Assembly (NCBI GenBank): GCA_027451405.1
Contig: DAIDJM010000014.1
Location: 1-64,000, forward strand
DNA: 64,000 bases
Source: Acetobacteraceae bacterium
GTDB taxonomy: Bacteria > Pseudomonadota > Alphaproteobacteria > Acetobacterales > Acetobacteraceae
Reading direction: 5' to 3'
Below, one piece after another: positions 18,147 to 27,445 of this stretch (within the stretch, counting starts at the first letter, position 1; every line of letters begins with the position of its first letter). Below the pieces are notes generated by a model. The model searched no databases. It was not told the DNA's origin and saw nothing but the letters and a program-made list of their open reading frames with translations. The translations under genes were made by a program, and so were the position numbers.

Positions 18147-20247
18147 CGAGCCAGCCACCCGCCAGCAGCAGCACGCCGAAGCTTCCGAGGACGAGCGGCT
18201 TGTGCCGGTGGATCGTGTCGCGCAGGGCGATCTGAACCAGACGCTGGCGCGTGCGGCGGAGCCGGGAAAAATCGGGGTCGGGGCAGACGCGGCCGAAAGT
18301 AGGCGCGAAGGGCACGGCCGCGCCATGCGCGACATATTGCCGCCAGAGCGATTTGACGTCGGCACCGGCATCGGGAGTCTGCGCCATCCAGCGTGCGGCG
18401 CGGCAGAGCATCGCCGCGTACGCCTGACTGCGGGCAGGAATTTCGGCGGCGGCAGCGCGCACGAGCTCCACTGCGGCGAAGCGGTAATGATAGCGCCGGT
18501 CGGGAACCGGCGCGCTGGCGCGATACAGCGCCGGCTCAGCCGCCACGAAGGTGCCTGGCTGCTTGAACAGCGAGCCGGAAGGCGGGCCGTAGCCGGACGG
18601 GTAGGCACCATCGAGCGCCGCCTCATCCGGCTCCGTTTCGGTGCCGGTGAGTTCCATGCCGCGCTCGCGCAGGCGCAGCGCAGCGCGCCAACCGGCGCTG
18701 GCACGATCGCCGGCCCAGAACGCCGATTGCGCGCGGGCGAGATCATCGCCGAGCGCACGGGCGGCGGGGCGGAGGTCGCTACCGTCGGGCGCCGCCATGG
18801 AAAAATAGGGGATAGCCTCCGCGTAGCGTCCGTCGCGCATCAGGCGGCGGCCGAGCAGATTGCGGATCCGGATCGGATCGATCTGCCAGGCCTCCGTGTA
18901 TTTCACGAGACCCGGTCGCGGCGGCACGTGCGCATCGACGAAGGCCCTGAGTTCGTCCGTCGTCAGGACCCGCTCGGCGAGATAGGCGACATCGCCCCAA
19001 TAGGTCGCGGCAACCGGCCATAACACCTGCATGGCATGCGGAAAGTCGCCGCGCATCAGCGTGAGCGCGCCACTCTCGCCTTGCAACAAATCCCGGCTGG
19101 ACGGTTCGAGACTGGGCAGTTGCGGGGTGTTGGCGAGCGCGCCGATCGCCTGCGCGTAATCCAGCTGCGCTTCGGCCCGGTCGCCACGCTGGAGCGCCAG
19201 CTTGGCGCGGACCCAGAGGGCGAGCGGCGTTTGCGTGCGCGCCGCCAGGCGAGCGGCGGTTTCGTAGTCGCCGAGCCGATAGCAAAGCGCCGCCAGGCGG
19301 TCGGTGCCGGCGGGCGCGCCCTCTGCCGCGATCGCGCTGGCCAAGGCGTGCAACGGCGACAGGTTGGGCGTGTCGCCGGTATCGGCGCCGGCGAGTTCCG
19401 CATCGGTGAGGTCACCGGGACGGGTGCGGAGATATTCGCCCGTACGCGCGAGCGCGGTGATCACGAGAAGGCGGGCCGTCAGCGGATCGCGCAGGTCCGC
19501 GCCGAGGTGATTCGGATCGGTCAGGAGCCTGAGCGCCTCGATCCGCAGCGATTGGACGGCGCTGGCCGATCCGGCGGCCGCCTGCTGCGCATAGAGCGCG
19601 ATGGCGGCCGGATGGTCGCCGGCGGCCCAGGCCAGACGCGCCTGCTCGCCCAGACTCGCCGCGGCCAGTCCAAGCGGATCGGGCGCGCCGGCTTCAGCGA
19701 GTGCGCGTGTTTGCGCGAAAGCGCGCGCCGCGCCCGCCGGGTCCCCGGTTCTGGCCAGCGTGCGGCCGAGCATGTAGGCGGCCCACACGATGCGGTCGCG
19801 CGCGTCGGATGCCGGCAACGCGAGCACGGCGCGGAATTGCGCGCGCGCGCCGGCCATATCGTCGTGCGCGAAGGCGACGGCGCCAGCCGTGTAGAGGCGG
19901 ATCGCGATGGGAAGATCGTGCGCCTGCGCAAGCGCCGCGGCTCGCGTCGGCGTGGCGCGCATGGCAGCAAGCGCTTGTTGCTGCGCGGGCGAGAGACCTG
20001 CCTGCTCGGCCCGGTCTCGGGCATTGTGATCGCCATCGTTCTCGCGCGGGACGATGGCGGCCTTGGGGGCTGCCACAAGATGCGCGGCCTCCCAGGCAAA
20101 GCTGTTCGCCGGCGTTTGTCTGAGCGTCTGGCGGCGATTGTCGAGCAATTGCCAAGGCGTGCCGATCACGCAACCGAGGGCGCCCGCAGCAGCGAGCAGA
20201 AGGAGCCCCAGCAAGGCGACCATTTTCGCGGATTCAAGGCGAGGCAT
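18124..20247 (-). CDS. membrane-anchored TPR-type repeat protein
   Basis: A 707-residue protein with an N-terminal hydrophobic segment (MVALLGLLLLAAAGALGC, residues ~9-26) and a C-terminal one (VLGSFGVLLLAGGWLATRAA), enclosing a long helical region. Blocks such as AAYMLGRTLARTGDPAGAARAF and GDHPAAIALYAQQA are TPR-like, so it is probably a periplasmic scaffold held by the inner membrane. The start ATG 20247 overlaps the end of the DUF3142 gene by 14 bases, so they are coupled. A start at the longer frame (20490) would cover the DUF3142 coding region and is rejected. Partner and function are unknown. Confidence 0.72.
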   Translation of the reverse strand: MPRLESAKMVALLGLLLLAAAGALGCVIGTPWQLLDNRRQTLRQTPANSFAWEAAHLVAAPKAAIVPRENDGDHNARDRAEQAGLSPAQQQALAAMRATPTRAAALAQAHDLPIAIRLYTAGAVAFAHDDMAGARAQFRAVLALPASDARDRIVWAAYMLGRTLARTGDPAGAARAFAQTRALAEAGAPDPLGLAAASLGEQARLAWAAGDHPAAIALYAQQAAAGSASAVQSLRIEALRLLTDPNHLGADLRDPLTARLLVITALARTGEYLRTRPGDLTDAELAGADTGDTPNLSPLHALASAIAAEGAPAGTDRLAALCYRLGDYETAARLAARTQTPLALWVRAKLALQRGDRAEAQLDYAQAIGALANTPQLPSLEPSSRDLLQGESGALTLMRGDFPHAMQVLWPVAATYWGDVAYLAERVLTTDELRAFVDAHVPPRPGLVKYTEAWQIDPIRIRNLLGRRLMRDGRYAEAIPYFSMAAPDGSDLRPAARALGDDLARAQSAFWAGDRASAGWRAALRLRERGMELTGTETEPDEAALDGAYPSGYGPPSGSLFKQPGTFVAAEPALYRASAPVPDRRYHYRFAAVELVRAAAAEIPARSQAYAAMLCRAARWMAQTPDAGADVKSLWRQYVAHGAAVPFAPTFGRVCPDPDFSRLRRTRQRLVQIALRDTIHRHKPLVLGSFGVLLLAGGWLATRAARR

Positions 20248-21394
20248 CGGCGATCCCCATGGCCGGCGCGCAGCGCGCCCAGCCCACGAACATTTCGGTG
20301 TGCGGCGGCAACAGGATCGTGCCGCGCGGCACGAGCGCATGATCTTGCAGCGAGAACGGTCCGGCACCATCCGCCTCCGGGCAGTGCGGCGGCAGATTCG
20401 TGCGAGCCGGGACCGGGCTGTCCACGTCGCCGCGATTGCGCAGGTAAAGGCGCACGAAACCGCGCCCATCCGATTGCGAGGCCAGATCAATCCGCGGCGG
20501 CGGCAGCGCGCCGCCGATCACCGCCCGCAGCGTCGCGAGATGCCAGGCCCGGCGGTCAGTCGCGACCGGCAAGCGGAACCAGACGATGCCGCGGAGCGTG
20601 GGCGGTGCCTCGGCACGCAGCCGCTCCAGGAAATCGGCAACGGTGCGCGGCGCCACGGCCTCCTCGATCCCGGGCTCGCCATCGAGCACCGGCGCCTCGC
20701 CTTCGACCGCGAGCAGGCGGCCCCGCGCATCCGCGACGACTCGCGCGCCATAGGCAGGCAGCGCGATCGCGAACGGCAGGGCGCTGCGGGCGGCCAGGCG
20801 CGCGATCCAGAGACGGGCCGCGGTCGGGTCGAACAAGCCGGTGCGCGGATCGCTGACGGAATGGAGTTGCAGCACCAGACCGTCGACGGCACCCGCCAAG
20901 GCCGGAAAGGAAGGCGCGCGCAACCAGGTCGGCAAAGCGGTCGCGGTCAGCCGCGTGCGAGGGCGGAGCGTCGCGCGCAGGTCGCGCAGGAAAGCGGCGT
21001 AATCGGCCAGATGCGCAGTCGCGGCGTCATGGTCGATCTCGAGCGTGGCACGCGCACGAACCGGCACGCGCGTGAAGGCGTCGCGCACGGCGCGCAGGAG
21101 CGCGTCACGGTTTTTGGGGCCGATCGGTGGCTCGATGCGGATGACCGGGACAGCGGCGCCGAGCGCGGTCCAATTCACCTCCGGAACGGAGAGCCTGGCG
21201 CCATCGCCGATTTCGCCGGCGAGGACGTGCCAGGCAGGGAACAGGTCGTGCGCCTCAGCGATGGCGTCATCGAGAGCGGGGGACCAGTGGCGCTGCCAGA
21301 TGAACGCGCTCTCGGTGCCGAGGCCGGGGGGACCTGCGTCGCCGATCAAGGCCAGGACAAGCGCGAGTGGCGCGAGTTTCACACGCGGCAGCAT
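20234..21394 (-). CDS. DUF3142 domain exported protein
   Basis: A 386-residue protein beginning MLPRVKLAPLALVLALIGDA, a probable signal peptide. It matches the DUF3142 family: VPVIRIEPPIG, TLEIDHDAAT with LEIDHD on a barrel strand, LDGLVLQLHSV-type region (here VDGLVLQLHS), and FAIALPAYG. The fold is expected to be a TIM-barrel related to glycosidases; no enzymatic role has been established. It is directly followed by the overlapping TPR gene, and preceded by a divergent repeat copy. ATG 21418 is an alternative start that would lie within the repeat. Confidence 0.78.
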   Translation of the reverse strand: MLPRVKLAPLALVLALIGDAGPPGLGTESAFIWQRHWSPALDDAIAEAHDLFPAWHVLAGEIGDGARLSVPEVNWTALGAAVPVIRIEPPIGPKNRDALLRAVRDAFTRVPVRARATLEIDHDAATAHLADYAAFLRDLRATLRPRTRLTATALPTWLRAPSFPALAGAVDGLVLQLHSVSDPRTGLFDPTAARLWIARLAARSALPFAIALPAYGARVVADARGRLLAVEGEAPVLDGEPGIEEAVAPRTVADFLERLRAEAPPTLRGIVWFRLPVATDRRAWHLATLRAVIGGALPPPRIDLASQSDGRGFVRLYLRNRGDVDSPVPARTNLPPHCPEADGAGPFSLQDHALVPRGTILLPPHTEMFVGWARCAPAMGIADASP

Positions 21395-21400
21395 AACGGG

Positions 21401-21484
21401 CCTGCCTCCGGCCATCACCTGGAGGATTTCAGGCCTTTCGGCCCCAGCTTGGTCCAGGGGCGACGCCCAGGCCGCCGGAGGCAG
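21401..21484. repeat. structured dispersed repeat, copy 5 (divergent)
   Basis: A decayed copy: hairpin GGCCTTTCGGCC is kept at 21432-21443 and the tail GCCGCCGGAGGC at 21472-21482, with GCCTCCGGC in the opposite sense at 21404-21412. The second hairpin is replaced by CAGGGGCGACGCCC. It lies between the phosphatase stop and the DUF3142 start. Confidence 0.6.
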
Positions 21485-21486
21485 AG

Positions 21487-22095
21487 CTAGAACATCTCAT
21501 TGACCGCAACGACCCGCCACCCCACCGGCCCTCGCTCCAATTGCGTCAGCGAAAGATTCTGCACCGAAAAATGCAGCGCCGAGCGAGCCCCCATCCCCGC
21601 CGCATGCGCGATCGCCGCGCGGATGGCGCCGCCATGGCTGACGGCGACCACATCCCCCTGCCCGGTCTCGGCTGCCAGACGCTCGAGCGACGTGCCGACC
21701 CGCCGCACGACATCCTCCATGCTTTCGCCGCCCGGCGGTGTTTCGGCGGCGCCAAGCGGCCAGAAGGCATGCGCGGGTTCCCGAAGCTGCGCCGGCAGAT
21801 CGGCGTGCGCCAGGCCGTGCCAGTCGCCGAGATCCTGTTCGATCAGACCGGGTTCGACGTGCAGGGTCACATCGATTCCCGCGGCACGTTGGATTGCTTC
21901 GGCGGTGCGGCGCGTGCGCGAGAGAGGCGTGACGATCCAATGGGCCGGGTGCGGCAGACGCGCGGCCAAAGCCGCGTAGCTCGGGCGCTGCGTGGCGAGC
22001 GAGGTTTCGCAGAGGGCTACGTCCATGCGGCCGTAGAGATAGGCGCGTGCGTTCTCCTCCACGATCGCGTGGCGGATCAGCCAGAAGCGGGTCAT
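21487..22095 (-). CDS. histidine phosphatase family protein
   Basis: A 202-residue phosphatase of the phosphoglycerate mutase superfamily. Catalytic parts visible are RHA near the N-terminus (usually RHG), a TPLSRTRRTAE block with the second Arg, the acid region LIEQDLGDW, and the second catalytic His in VSHGGAIRA. It resembles CobC/alpha-ribazole phosphatase-like members, but no cobalamin genes are nearby, so the substrate is left open. It is 4 bases after the ABC permease gene and probably in the same operon. Confidence 0.88.
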   Translation of the reverse strand: MTRFWLIRHAIVEENARAYLYGRMDVALCETSLATQRPSYAALAARLPHPAHWIVTPLSRTRRTAEAIQRAAGIDVTLHVEPGLIEQDLGDWHGLAHADLPAQLREPAHAFWPLGAAETPPGGESMEDVVRRVGTSLERLAAETGQGDVVAVSHGGAIRAAIAHAAGMGARSALHFSVQNLSLTQLERGPVGWRVVAVNEMF

Positions 22096-22099
22096 GCCG

Positions 22100-22900
22100 T
22101 CACTCGCCGATATTCATGAGCGCGCCATTGCGTCGCGCCGCCTGAAATTGTTGCCAGAAGAGAAGGGTGGCGCCGGTAAGCCAGGCGGCGTTCAAGCCGA
22201 AGGCCCAGGCGAGATGATCCCAGCGCACGACGCCGAACCGCACCGCCGCGCGCAGTCCCTCGAACACATGCGCGGCAGGCAGCGAAAGCGCGATCGCTTG
22301 CAGCCAATGCGGCATCACCGAGACCGGGTAGTAGACCGCGGCAAGCGGCGCGAGCCCCACGAGCATGGACCAGACCAGCGTCTCGGCGCCGCCGCCCTGT
22401 GCCAGGATCAACGAAATGCAGCCGAGCGCGATCCACCAGCCCATCATCATCAGGTTCGCGGCGAAGAGCACGATCACCGGACCGACGCTCAGCAGATTGA
22501 AATGATAGAGCAACGCCGCGAGCGTCGCGGCAGGCAGCACGCCGAGCAGCATGCGGATCATCGACATGGCCACCAGCGCCGCGATCAGTTCCCAGGGACG
22601 CAGCGGCGAGATGAAAATATGGCCGAGATTGCGCGACCAGATTTCCTCCATGAAGGTCACGGCAAAACCGAGATGGCTGCGCAGCGCCATCTCCCAAAGC
22701 AGCACGCCGCCGAGCAGGGCGGCAATGGTGATGCCGCCGGCGGAGGCACCGAGCCGGGCCGCGAAGAAGCTGCTCGTGAAACCCCAAATGCACATTTGCA
22801 GCACCGGCCAGTAGGCAAGATCGAGCAGCCGCGGCCAGGAGCGGCGGAACAGCGTCAGATGCCGGTACATCAGACCCCAGATGCGGCGCAGCGGGGTCAC
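22100..22900 (-). CDS. ABC-2 type exporter, permease
   Basis: A 266-residue integral membrane protein of the ABC-2 permease family with about six hydrophobic segments (for example SFFAARLGASAGGITIAALLGGVLL and LLGVLPAATLAALLYHF). The EEIWSRNLGHIFISPLRPWELIAA block is the conserved cytoplasmic region of YadH-type permeases. Its start overlaps the ATPase gene stop by 4 bases. Together they form an efflux-type transporter with unknown substrate; no duplication of the half-transporter is seen, so it would act as a homodimer pair. Confidence 0.88.
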   Translation of the reverse strand: MTPLRRIWGLMYRHLTLFRRSWPRLLDLAYWPVLQMCIWGFTSSFFAARLGASAGGITIAALLGGVLLWEMALRSHLGFAVTFMEEIWSRNLGHIFISPLRPWELIAALVAMSMIRMLLGVLPAATLAALLYHFNLLSVGPVIVLFAANLMMMGWWIALGCISLILAQGGGAETLVWSMLVGLAPLAAVYYPVSVMPHWLQAIALSLPAAHVFEGLRAAVRFGVVRWDHLAWAFGLNAAWLTGATLLFWQQFQAARRNGALMNIGE

Positions 22901-23634
22901 GCGGTGACCACCTGGCGGTCGCGCGCGATGTCGAGGAAGACGTCCTCGAGATCGTCGCGGTTATAGCGGGCGAGCAGATCGGAAGGCGTGCCGCGATCGA
23001 CGATGCGGCCGGCTTTCATCATCAGCACCTGGTCGCAGAGCCGTTCCACCTCCGCCATGTTGTGCGAGGCGAGCAGCAGGGTGCAGCCGCTTTGCGCGCG
23101 GTAGCGCTCGAGCCAGCTGCGCACGAGGTCGCCAGTGTCGGGATCGAGGCTGGCGGTCGGCTCGTCGAGCAGCAGCAGGCGCGGCCGATTGATCAGGGAT
23201 TTGGCCAGGGCGACGCGGGTTTTCTGGCCGGCGGAAAGCTTGCCCGCCGCGCGGTCGAGAAAACCGTGCAGGTCGAGCTCATCGGCGAGTTCGGCGATGC
23301 GGCGGTCGATCCCCGCCACATTGTAGAGATGGCCGTAAACGCGGAGATTTTCCGCGACCGTCAGGCGCGCGGGCAGCGCCACATAGGGCGAGGAAAAATT
23401 CATCTGCGCGAGCGGCGCGAAGCGGTCGCGGGCCATGTCGTGGCCGAGCACGCCGATGCGGCCGGAGGTGGGGACGAGCAGGCCGAGCAGCATGGCGATG
23501 GTGGTGGTCTTGCCAGCGCCGTTGCCGCCGAGCAGCCCGACCGTTTCGCCCTCGCGTACGGTGAAGGCGATCGCATCGACCGCGAGCGTTTCGCGGTAGC
23601 GCTTGGTCAGCGCCGAGACCTCGATGACGTTCAT
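22897..23634 (-). CDS. ABC-2 type exporter, ATPase
   Basis: A 245-residue ATP-binding subunit. Walker A is [10 protein letters not shown], the ABC signature reads LSAGQKTRV, and Walker B is [12 protein letters not shown], followed by an SHNMAE switch. It resembles YadG and drug or polysaccharide exporter ATPases. It begins the operon ATPase-permease-histidine phosphatase, and is divergent from rph with 77 bases between start codons. Confidence 0.92.
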   Translation of the reverse strand: MNVIEVSALTKRYRETLAVDAIAFTVREGETVGLLGGNGAGKTTTIAMLLGLLVPTSGRIGVLGHDMARDRFAPLAQMNFSSPYVALPARLTVAENLRVYGHLYNVAGIDRRIAELADELDLHGFLDRAAGKLSAGQKTRVALAKSLINRPRLLLLDEPTASLDPDTGDLVRSWLERYRAQSGCTLLLASHNMAEVERLCDQVLMMKAGRIVDRGTPSDLLARYNRDDLEDVFLDIARDRQVVTA

Positions 23635-23711
23635 CGTCGGGGCATATACAGGCCACCCACGCGCCGACCAGGGCCCTGGCCGACGGGGCGGCTCTTCGTT
23701 ATGCGGCGCGC

Positions 23712-24425
23712 ATGCGACCTTCCGGCCGAACCCCGACTGCCCTTCGCCCTGTCTCGATCGAGCCGGGCTTCGCCCGCCATGCGGAAGGCAGTTGCCTGAT
23801 CCGCATGGGCGGCACCGAAGTCCTGTGCACGGCGAGCGCCGAGACGCGCGTGCCGCCTTTCCTGCGCGGCCAGGGGCTCGGCTGGGTCACGGCCGAATAC
23901 GGGATGCTGCCGCGGGCCACCCACACGCGTGGCGATCGCGAGGCGGCGCGCGGAAAGCAATCGGGGCGGACGCAGGAGATCCAGCGGCTGATCGGACGTT
24001 CGCTGCGCGCCGTGGTGGACCGGCGGGCGATGGGCGAGATGTCGGTGACGCTCGATTGCGACGTGCTCAACGCCGATGGCGGCACGCGCTGCGCCAGCAT
24101 CACCGGCGCCTATGTGGCGCTGGCGCTGGCCTTCCGGCGGCTGCATGAGCGCGGCGTGCTGATGCAGAACCCGCTGCGTGCGCAAGTCGCGGCGGTGTCC
24201 TGCGGCATCCGCGAGGGCGTGGCGCTGCTCGATCTCGATTACGAGGAGGACAGCAGCGCCGAAGCGGACGCGAATTTCGTCCTGGCCGACACCGGAATCG
24301 TCGAAATCCAGGGCACCGCGGAGCAGGCCCCCTTCTCGCCGGCGCAATTCACCGAGCTGATGGCGCTCGCGCAGTCGGGGGTGGCCGCCTTGTTCGAGGT
24401 GCAACGCGCCGCGCTCGGCGCATGA
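23712..24425 (+). CDS. rph: ribonuclease PH
   Basis: A phosphorolytic 3'-5' exoribonuclease that trims tRNA precursors. It has 237 residues, normal length. Family blocks are [16 protein letters not shown] at the start, [34 protein letters not shown] and ITGAYVALA, carrying phosphate and active-site residues. It overlaps rdgB by 4 bases (ATGA), the usual rph-rdgB arrangement. Confidence 0.95.
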   Translation: MRPSGRTPTALRPVSIEPGFARHAEGSCLIRMGGTEVLCTASAETRVPPFLRGQGLGWVTAEYGMLPRATHTRGDREAARGKQSGRTQEIQRLIGRSLRAVVDRRAMGEMSVTLDCDVLNADGGTRCASITGAYVALALAFRRLHERGVLMQNPLRAQVAAVSCGIREGVALLDLDYEEDSSAEADANFVLADTGIVEIQGTAEQAPFSPAQFTELMALAQSGVAALFEVQRAALGA

Positions 24426-25036
24426 ACCGGCGGCTCGTGCCCGGCGACCGGCTGGTGGTCGCGACGCACAACCCGGGCAAGCTCGCGGAGATCGCCGAAC
24501 TGCTCGCGCCGCACGGGCTGGTGGCTGTCTCGGCCGGCTCACTCGGGCTCCCGGAACCCGAGGAAAGTGCGGAAGATTTCGCCGGCAATGCGCGGATCAA
24601 GGCGCGTTCCGCGGCTGAGCGCGCCGGATTGCCGGCGCTGGCGGACGATTCCGGCTTTTGCGTCGCGGCCCTGAACGGCAAGCCGGGCGTGCATTCGGCC
24701 CGCTGGGCGGGAGATGGGCGCGATTTCACTTCGGCCATGCAGCGCGTTCACGAGGCGGCGGGCAACGCCCCCGACCGCCGGGCCTGGTTCGTCTGCGCGC
24801 TCTGCCTCGCCTGGCCGGACGGGGAGACCGCCACTTTCGTCGGGCGAGTGGATGGCAGCTTCGTCTGGCCGCCGCGCGGCGCGCGCGGCTTCGGCTACGA
24901 TCCAGTATTCGCGCCGATCGGCGGGGCCGAGACCTATGGCGAGATGGAGCCGGCGCGAAAACATGCGACGAGCCATCGGGCCCGCGCCATGGCCCAGTTT
25001 GCGGCCTGGCTGGCGGAGGCGCCACCCAGCGCCTGA
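24422..25036 (+). CDS. rdgB: non-canonical purine NTP pyrophosphatase (RdgB/HAM1)
   Basis: Hydrolyses dITP, XTP and similar aberrant nucleotides, keeping them out of DNA and RNA. It has 204 residues. Typical features are [16 protein letters not shown] near the N-terminus, [24 protein letters not shown]-type substrate loop (partly quoted as [10 protein letters not shown]), and GFGYDPVF. The C-terminus [10 protein letters not shown] is the conserved KxxxSHRxxA block. Its last 103 bases are also the 3' coding end of the convergent acyltransferase gene, an unusually long antisense overlap. Confidence 0.95.
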   Translation: MNRRLVPGDRLVVATHNPGKLAEIAELLAPHGLVAVSAGSLGLPEPEESAEDFAGNARIKARSAAERAGLPALADDSGFCVAALNGKPGVHSARWAGDGRDFTSAMQRVHEAAGNAPDRRAWFVCALCLAWPDGETATFVGRVDGSFVWPPRGARGFGYDPVFAPIGGAETYGEMEPARKHATSHRARAMAQFAAWLAEAPPSA

Positions 25037-25983
25037 CGAAGCGGGCGATCGATCCGGCGATCGACCCAGGCGCCGGCGGCGAGGCTCGCGGGCAGCGCCG
25101 CGAGCAACGCGGCGGGGGAGAGCGCAGCGAGCGCCGGTATGACGAAAGGGTGGGTGAGGTAGGTGGCGTAGGACGCGTCGCCGGCGGCGACGAGCGCCTC
25201 GGGGATTCGTGTGCCGAGGTGCGGTTCCAAGGCAAGCGCGCCCAGCAGGATCAGCGCGGCCGGGCCACCCCAGACCAGGCAGCGGAACGGTCCCGCCAGG
25301 GGCAGCGTCACGAGCAGGGCGCAGCCGACGACGGCGCAAACGGCGCCGATCCGGGGCGGGAGTGGCTTGCGGCGCCGCAGCGCCTCGGCGATGGCCATGC
25401 CGAAGGCGAACTCGAGCACCAGACCATTGGCGAGCGCGAGCGGCGCGGGCCAGGACGGGGTTCGAAACAAACCCACGAAGGCCAGAAGCGCGAGGATCGG
25501 GGCGAGGATCGGCAGCGGCCGCCGCCGGCCGGCAAGCGCCGCCGCGAACAACGCGTAGAACAGCATCTCGAAATTCAGCGTCCAGCCGACCGGCAGCACC
25601 GGGCGGATTTCGCCGGCCGCATCGCGGGCAGGAAGGAAGAGGAAGCTGGCGCAAACGTTCCAGAGATCGGGACGCGTGTGCGTGGCGAGCGAGGGTGCGG
25701 TGAGCGCGGCGCCAAGCTTGAGCGCGGTGAGCAGCCAGTAGAGAGGCGCGATGCGCAGCAGGCGGCGGCGCAGGAAACGGCGCGCCGGGTCGGGACGGCC
25801 GTTCAGACGCCGCGCCGAGGTCACCATCACGAACCCGCTGATGACGAAGAACAGGTCGACGCCGGCGCTGCCGTTCGGCCAGGTGCTGGCCAGCGCGGGC
25901 GAGCTGGCCAGCAACGTATGGTAGACGACGACGAGCGCGCAGGCCAGGGCGCGTAACGCCTGAACCGTGCGGAGTTCCTGCAT
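24934..25983 (-). CDS. acyltransferase 3 family membrane protein
   Basis: A 349-residue integral membrane protein of the acyltransferase 3 (OafA/NodX-like) family, which transfer acetyl groups to surface carbohydrates. It starts [19 protein letters not shown], where the His of YHT is the family's conserved first-helix residue, followed by [13 protein letters not shown] and about ten hydrophobic segments. ATG 25983 is chosen over 26025 because the family begins there. It lies opposite to and between rdgB and hemW, overlapping rdgB by 103 bases, so it looks like an insertion into an otherwise conserved cluster. Confidence 0.88.
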   Translation of the reverse strand: MQELRTVQALRALACALVVVYHTLLASSPALASTWPNGSAGVDLFFVISGFVMVTSARRLNGRPDPARRFLRRRLLRIAPLYWLLTALKLGAALTAPSLATHTRPDLWNVCASFLFLPARDAAGEIRPVLPVGWTLNFEMLFYALFAAALAGRRRPLPILAPILALLAFVGLFRTPSWPAPLALANGLVLEFAFGMAIAEALRRRKPLPPRIGAVCAVVGCALLVTLPLAGPFRCLVWGGPAALILLGALALEPHLGTRIPEALVAAGDASYATYLTHPFVIPALAALSPAALLAALPASLAAGAWVDRRIDRPLRQALGGASASQAANWAMARARWLVACFRAGSISP

Positions 25984-26059
25984 CGCGGTCTCACTCCGAG
26001 GCCGGAATAAGGGTAACGATATCAACTAAAGGTTGCAAGTGCGGCGGCCTTAGCGGCCA

Positions 26060-27247
26060 TTGCCGACACATCCCCCACCCGCCATCTGGGCGCACGTGAC
26101 CGAACCGCTCGCGCTCTACGTCCACTGGCCGTTCTGCCGCAGTAAATGCCCCTACTGCGACTTCAACAGCCACGTCCGGGACGCGCTCGATGAGCCGCGC
26201 TTCGCTCGCGCACTCATTGCCGAACTGGCCTGGGAAGCCGCCCGGCTCGGACCTCGGCCGCTGGCTTCCATCTTCTTCGGCGGCGGCACGCCGAGTCTCA
26301 TGTCGCCCGACACCGTCCATGCGCTGATCGAAGCCGCCACGCGCCATTTCCCGCCGCTCGATGGGCTCGAAATCACGCTCGAGGCCAACCCGACCAGCGT
26401 CGAGGCGGCGCGCCTCGCGGGCTACCGCGAAGCCGGGGTGAACCGGCTCTCGCTCGGGGTCCAGGCGCTCGATGAGCCGGCGCTCCGCTTTCTCGGCCGC
26501 CAGCACTCGGCGGACGATGCCCGCGCCGCGCTCGAACAGGCCCGCGCACTCTTTCCGCGGCTTTCCTTCGACCTGATCTATGCCCGACCTGGACAGACGC
26601 TTGCGGAGTGGCGCGCCGAACTCGAGCGGGCGCTGGCGATCGCGGCCGACCACCTCTCGCTCTACCAGCTGACGATCGAGCCGGGGACGACATTCGAGGC
26701 ACAATACCGGGCCGGGCGTTTCACATTGCCGGACGAGGAAGAGGCGGCCGCGCTCTACGATCTGACGGTCGAGCGGGCCGCCGCATCGGGCCTCGCCGCC
26801 TACGAAGTCTCCAATTTCGCGCAGCCCGGCGCCGAGAGCCGGCACAATCTCGCCTACTGGACCTACGGCGACTATGCCGGGATCGGCCCCGGGGCGCATG
26901 GGCGCCTCTCGCTCGGCGAGCGGCTAGTCGCAACAAGGCGGCATCGCGCGCCGGAACCCTGGGCCGAGCGCGTCGAGCGGGCGGGCCACGGCAGCACCGA
27001 GGAGGAAACGCTCAGCCCCCGCACCCGCGCCCGCGAAATGCTGCTCATGGGACTGCGGCTCGCGGGTGGCGTCGATCTGGCGCGGCTCGCACGGCGCACG
27101 GAGCTCGCCTTCGAGGCCTGCGTCGATCCGGTGATCCTGCGGGCTGCGCTCGACGAAGGATATCTCGTGCTTGAGGCGGAGCGGCTCAGCGCGACGGCGG
27201 CGGGGCGGCGGCGGCTCGATGCGCTGTTGCCGCGGCTTTTGGTCTAA
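26060..27247 (+). CDS. hemW: radical SAM heme chaperone HemW
   Basis: A HemW-type radical SAM protein (formerly CPO-like) that delivers heme. The [4Fe-4S] motif is CRSKCPYC with the following DFNSH, and GGGTPSLM and the EANPTSVE block are typical. The FANFAQPG-like segment (here VSNFAQPG) and C-terminal HemN domain are present. The first ATG-type start is TTG at 26060 (395 residues); a GTG at 26096, giving MTEPLALYVHWPFC, would match the usual family start better. It is followed by the AT-rich hairpin block and secD. Confidence 0.92.
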   Translation: MPTHPPPAIWAHVTEPLALYVHWPFCRSKCPYCDFNSHVRDALDEPRFARALIAELAWEAARLGPRPLASIFFGGGTPSLMSPDTVHALIEAATRHFPPLDGLEITLEANPTSVEAARLAGYREAGVNRLSLGVQALDEPALRFLGRQHSADDARAALEQARALFPRLSFDLIYARPGQTLAEWRAELERALAIAADHLSLYQLTIEPGTTFEAQYRAGRFTLPDEEEAAALYDLTVERAAASGLAAYEVSNFAQPGAESRHNLAYWTYGDYAGIGPGAHGRLSLGERLVATRRHRAPEPWAERVERAGHGSTEEETLSPRTRAREMLLMGLRLAGGVDLARLARRTELAFEACVDPVILRAALDEGYLVLEAERLSATAAGRRRLDALLPRLLV

Positions 27248-27249
27248 AC

Positions 27250-27375
27250 CATTCAAGAGTCTTCTTTTTCTGAAGAAAAGGAAGCAAAAGGACTTTTGCG
27301 GCTGGTCCCGGACCTGGTTAGGTCACGGTCAAACAGACGAAGGTTTTTTGGTTCTTTTTTCAAAAAAGAACATGC
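27250..27375. repeat. AT-rich palindromic block between hemW and secD
   Basis: Three small palindromes are strung together: a CTTC/GAAG unit with a T-run at about 27258-27281, GCAAAAG/CTTTTGC (27281-27296), and a perfect GTTCTTTTTT/AAAAAAGAAC unit (27351-27371). This is strikingly AT-rich compared with its surroundings. The first unit is followed by A-runs on one strand and preceded by T-runs on the other, so it may terminate hemW transcription. Confidence 0.7.
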
Positions 27376-27445
27376 TTCCGCCCCTCTGGCCGCCCCCCGC
27401 GCGCTCCCTGTATATCGCGCGCAAAACCGGAGCCCGCCCACTCCC

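Noticed and set aside
19036-20856. 606-codon plus-strand frame opposite TPR/DUF3142 genes
   Set aside because: No family similarity; it spans the junction of two coupled minus-strand genes.
27296-27445. 50-residue N-terminal extension of SecD
   Set aside because: It reads through the AT-rich palindrome block; SecD homologues begin near MMYFSRARTMLIL.
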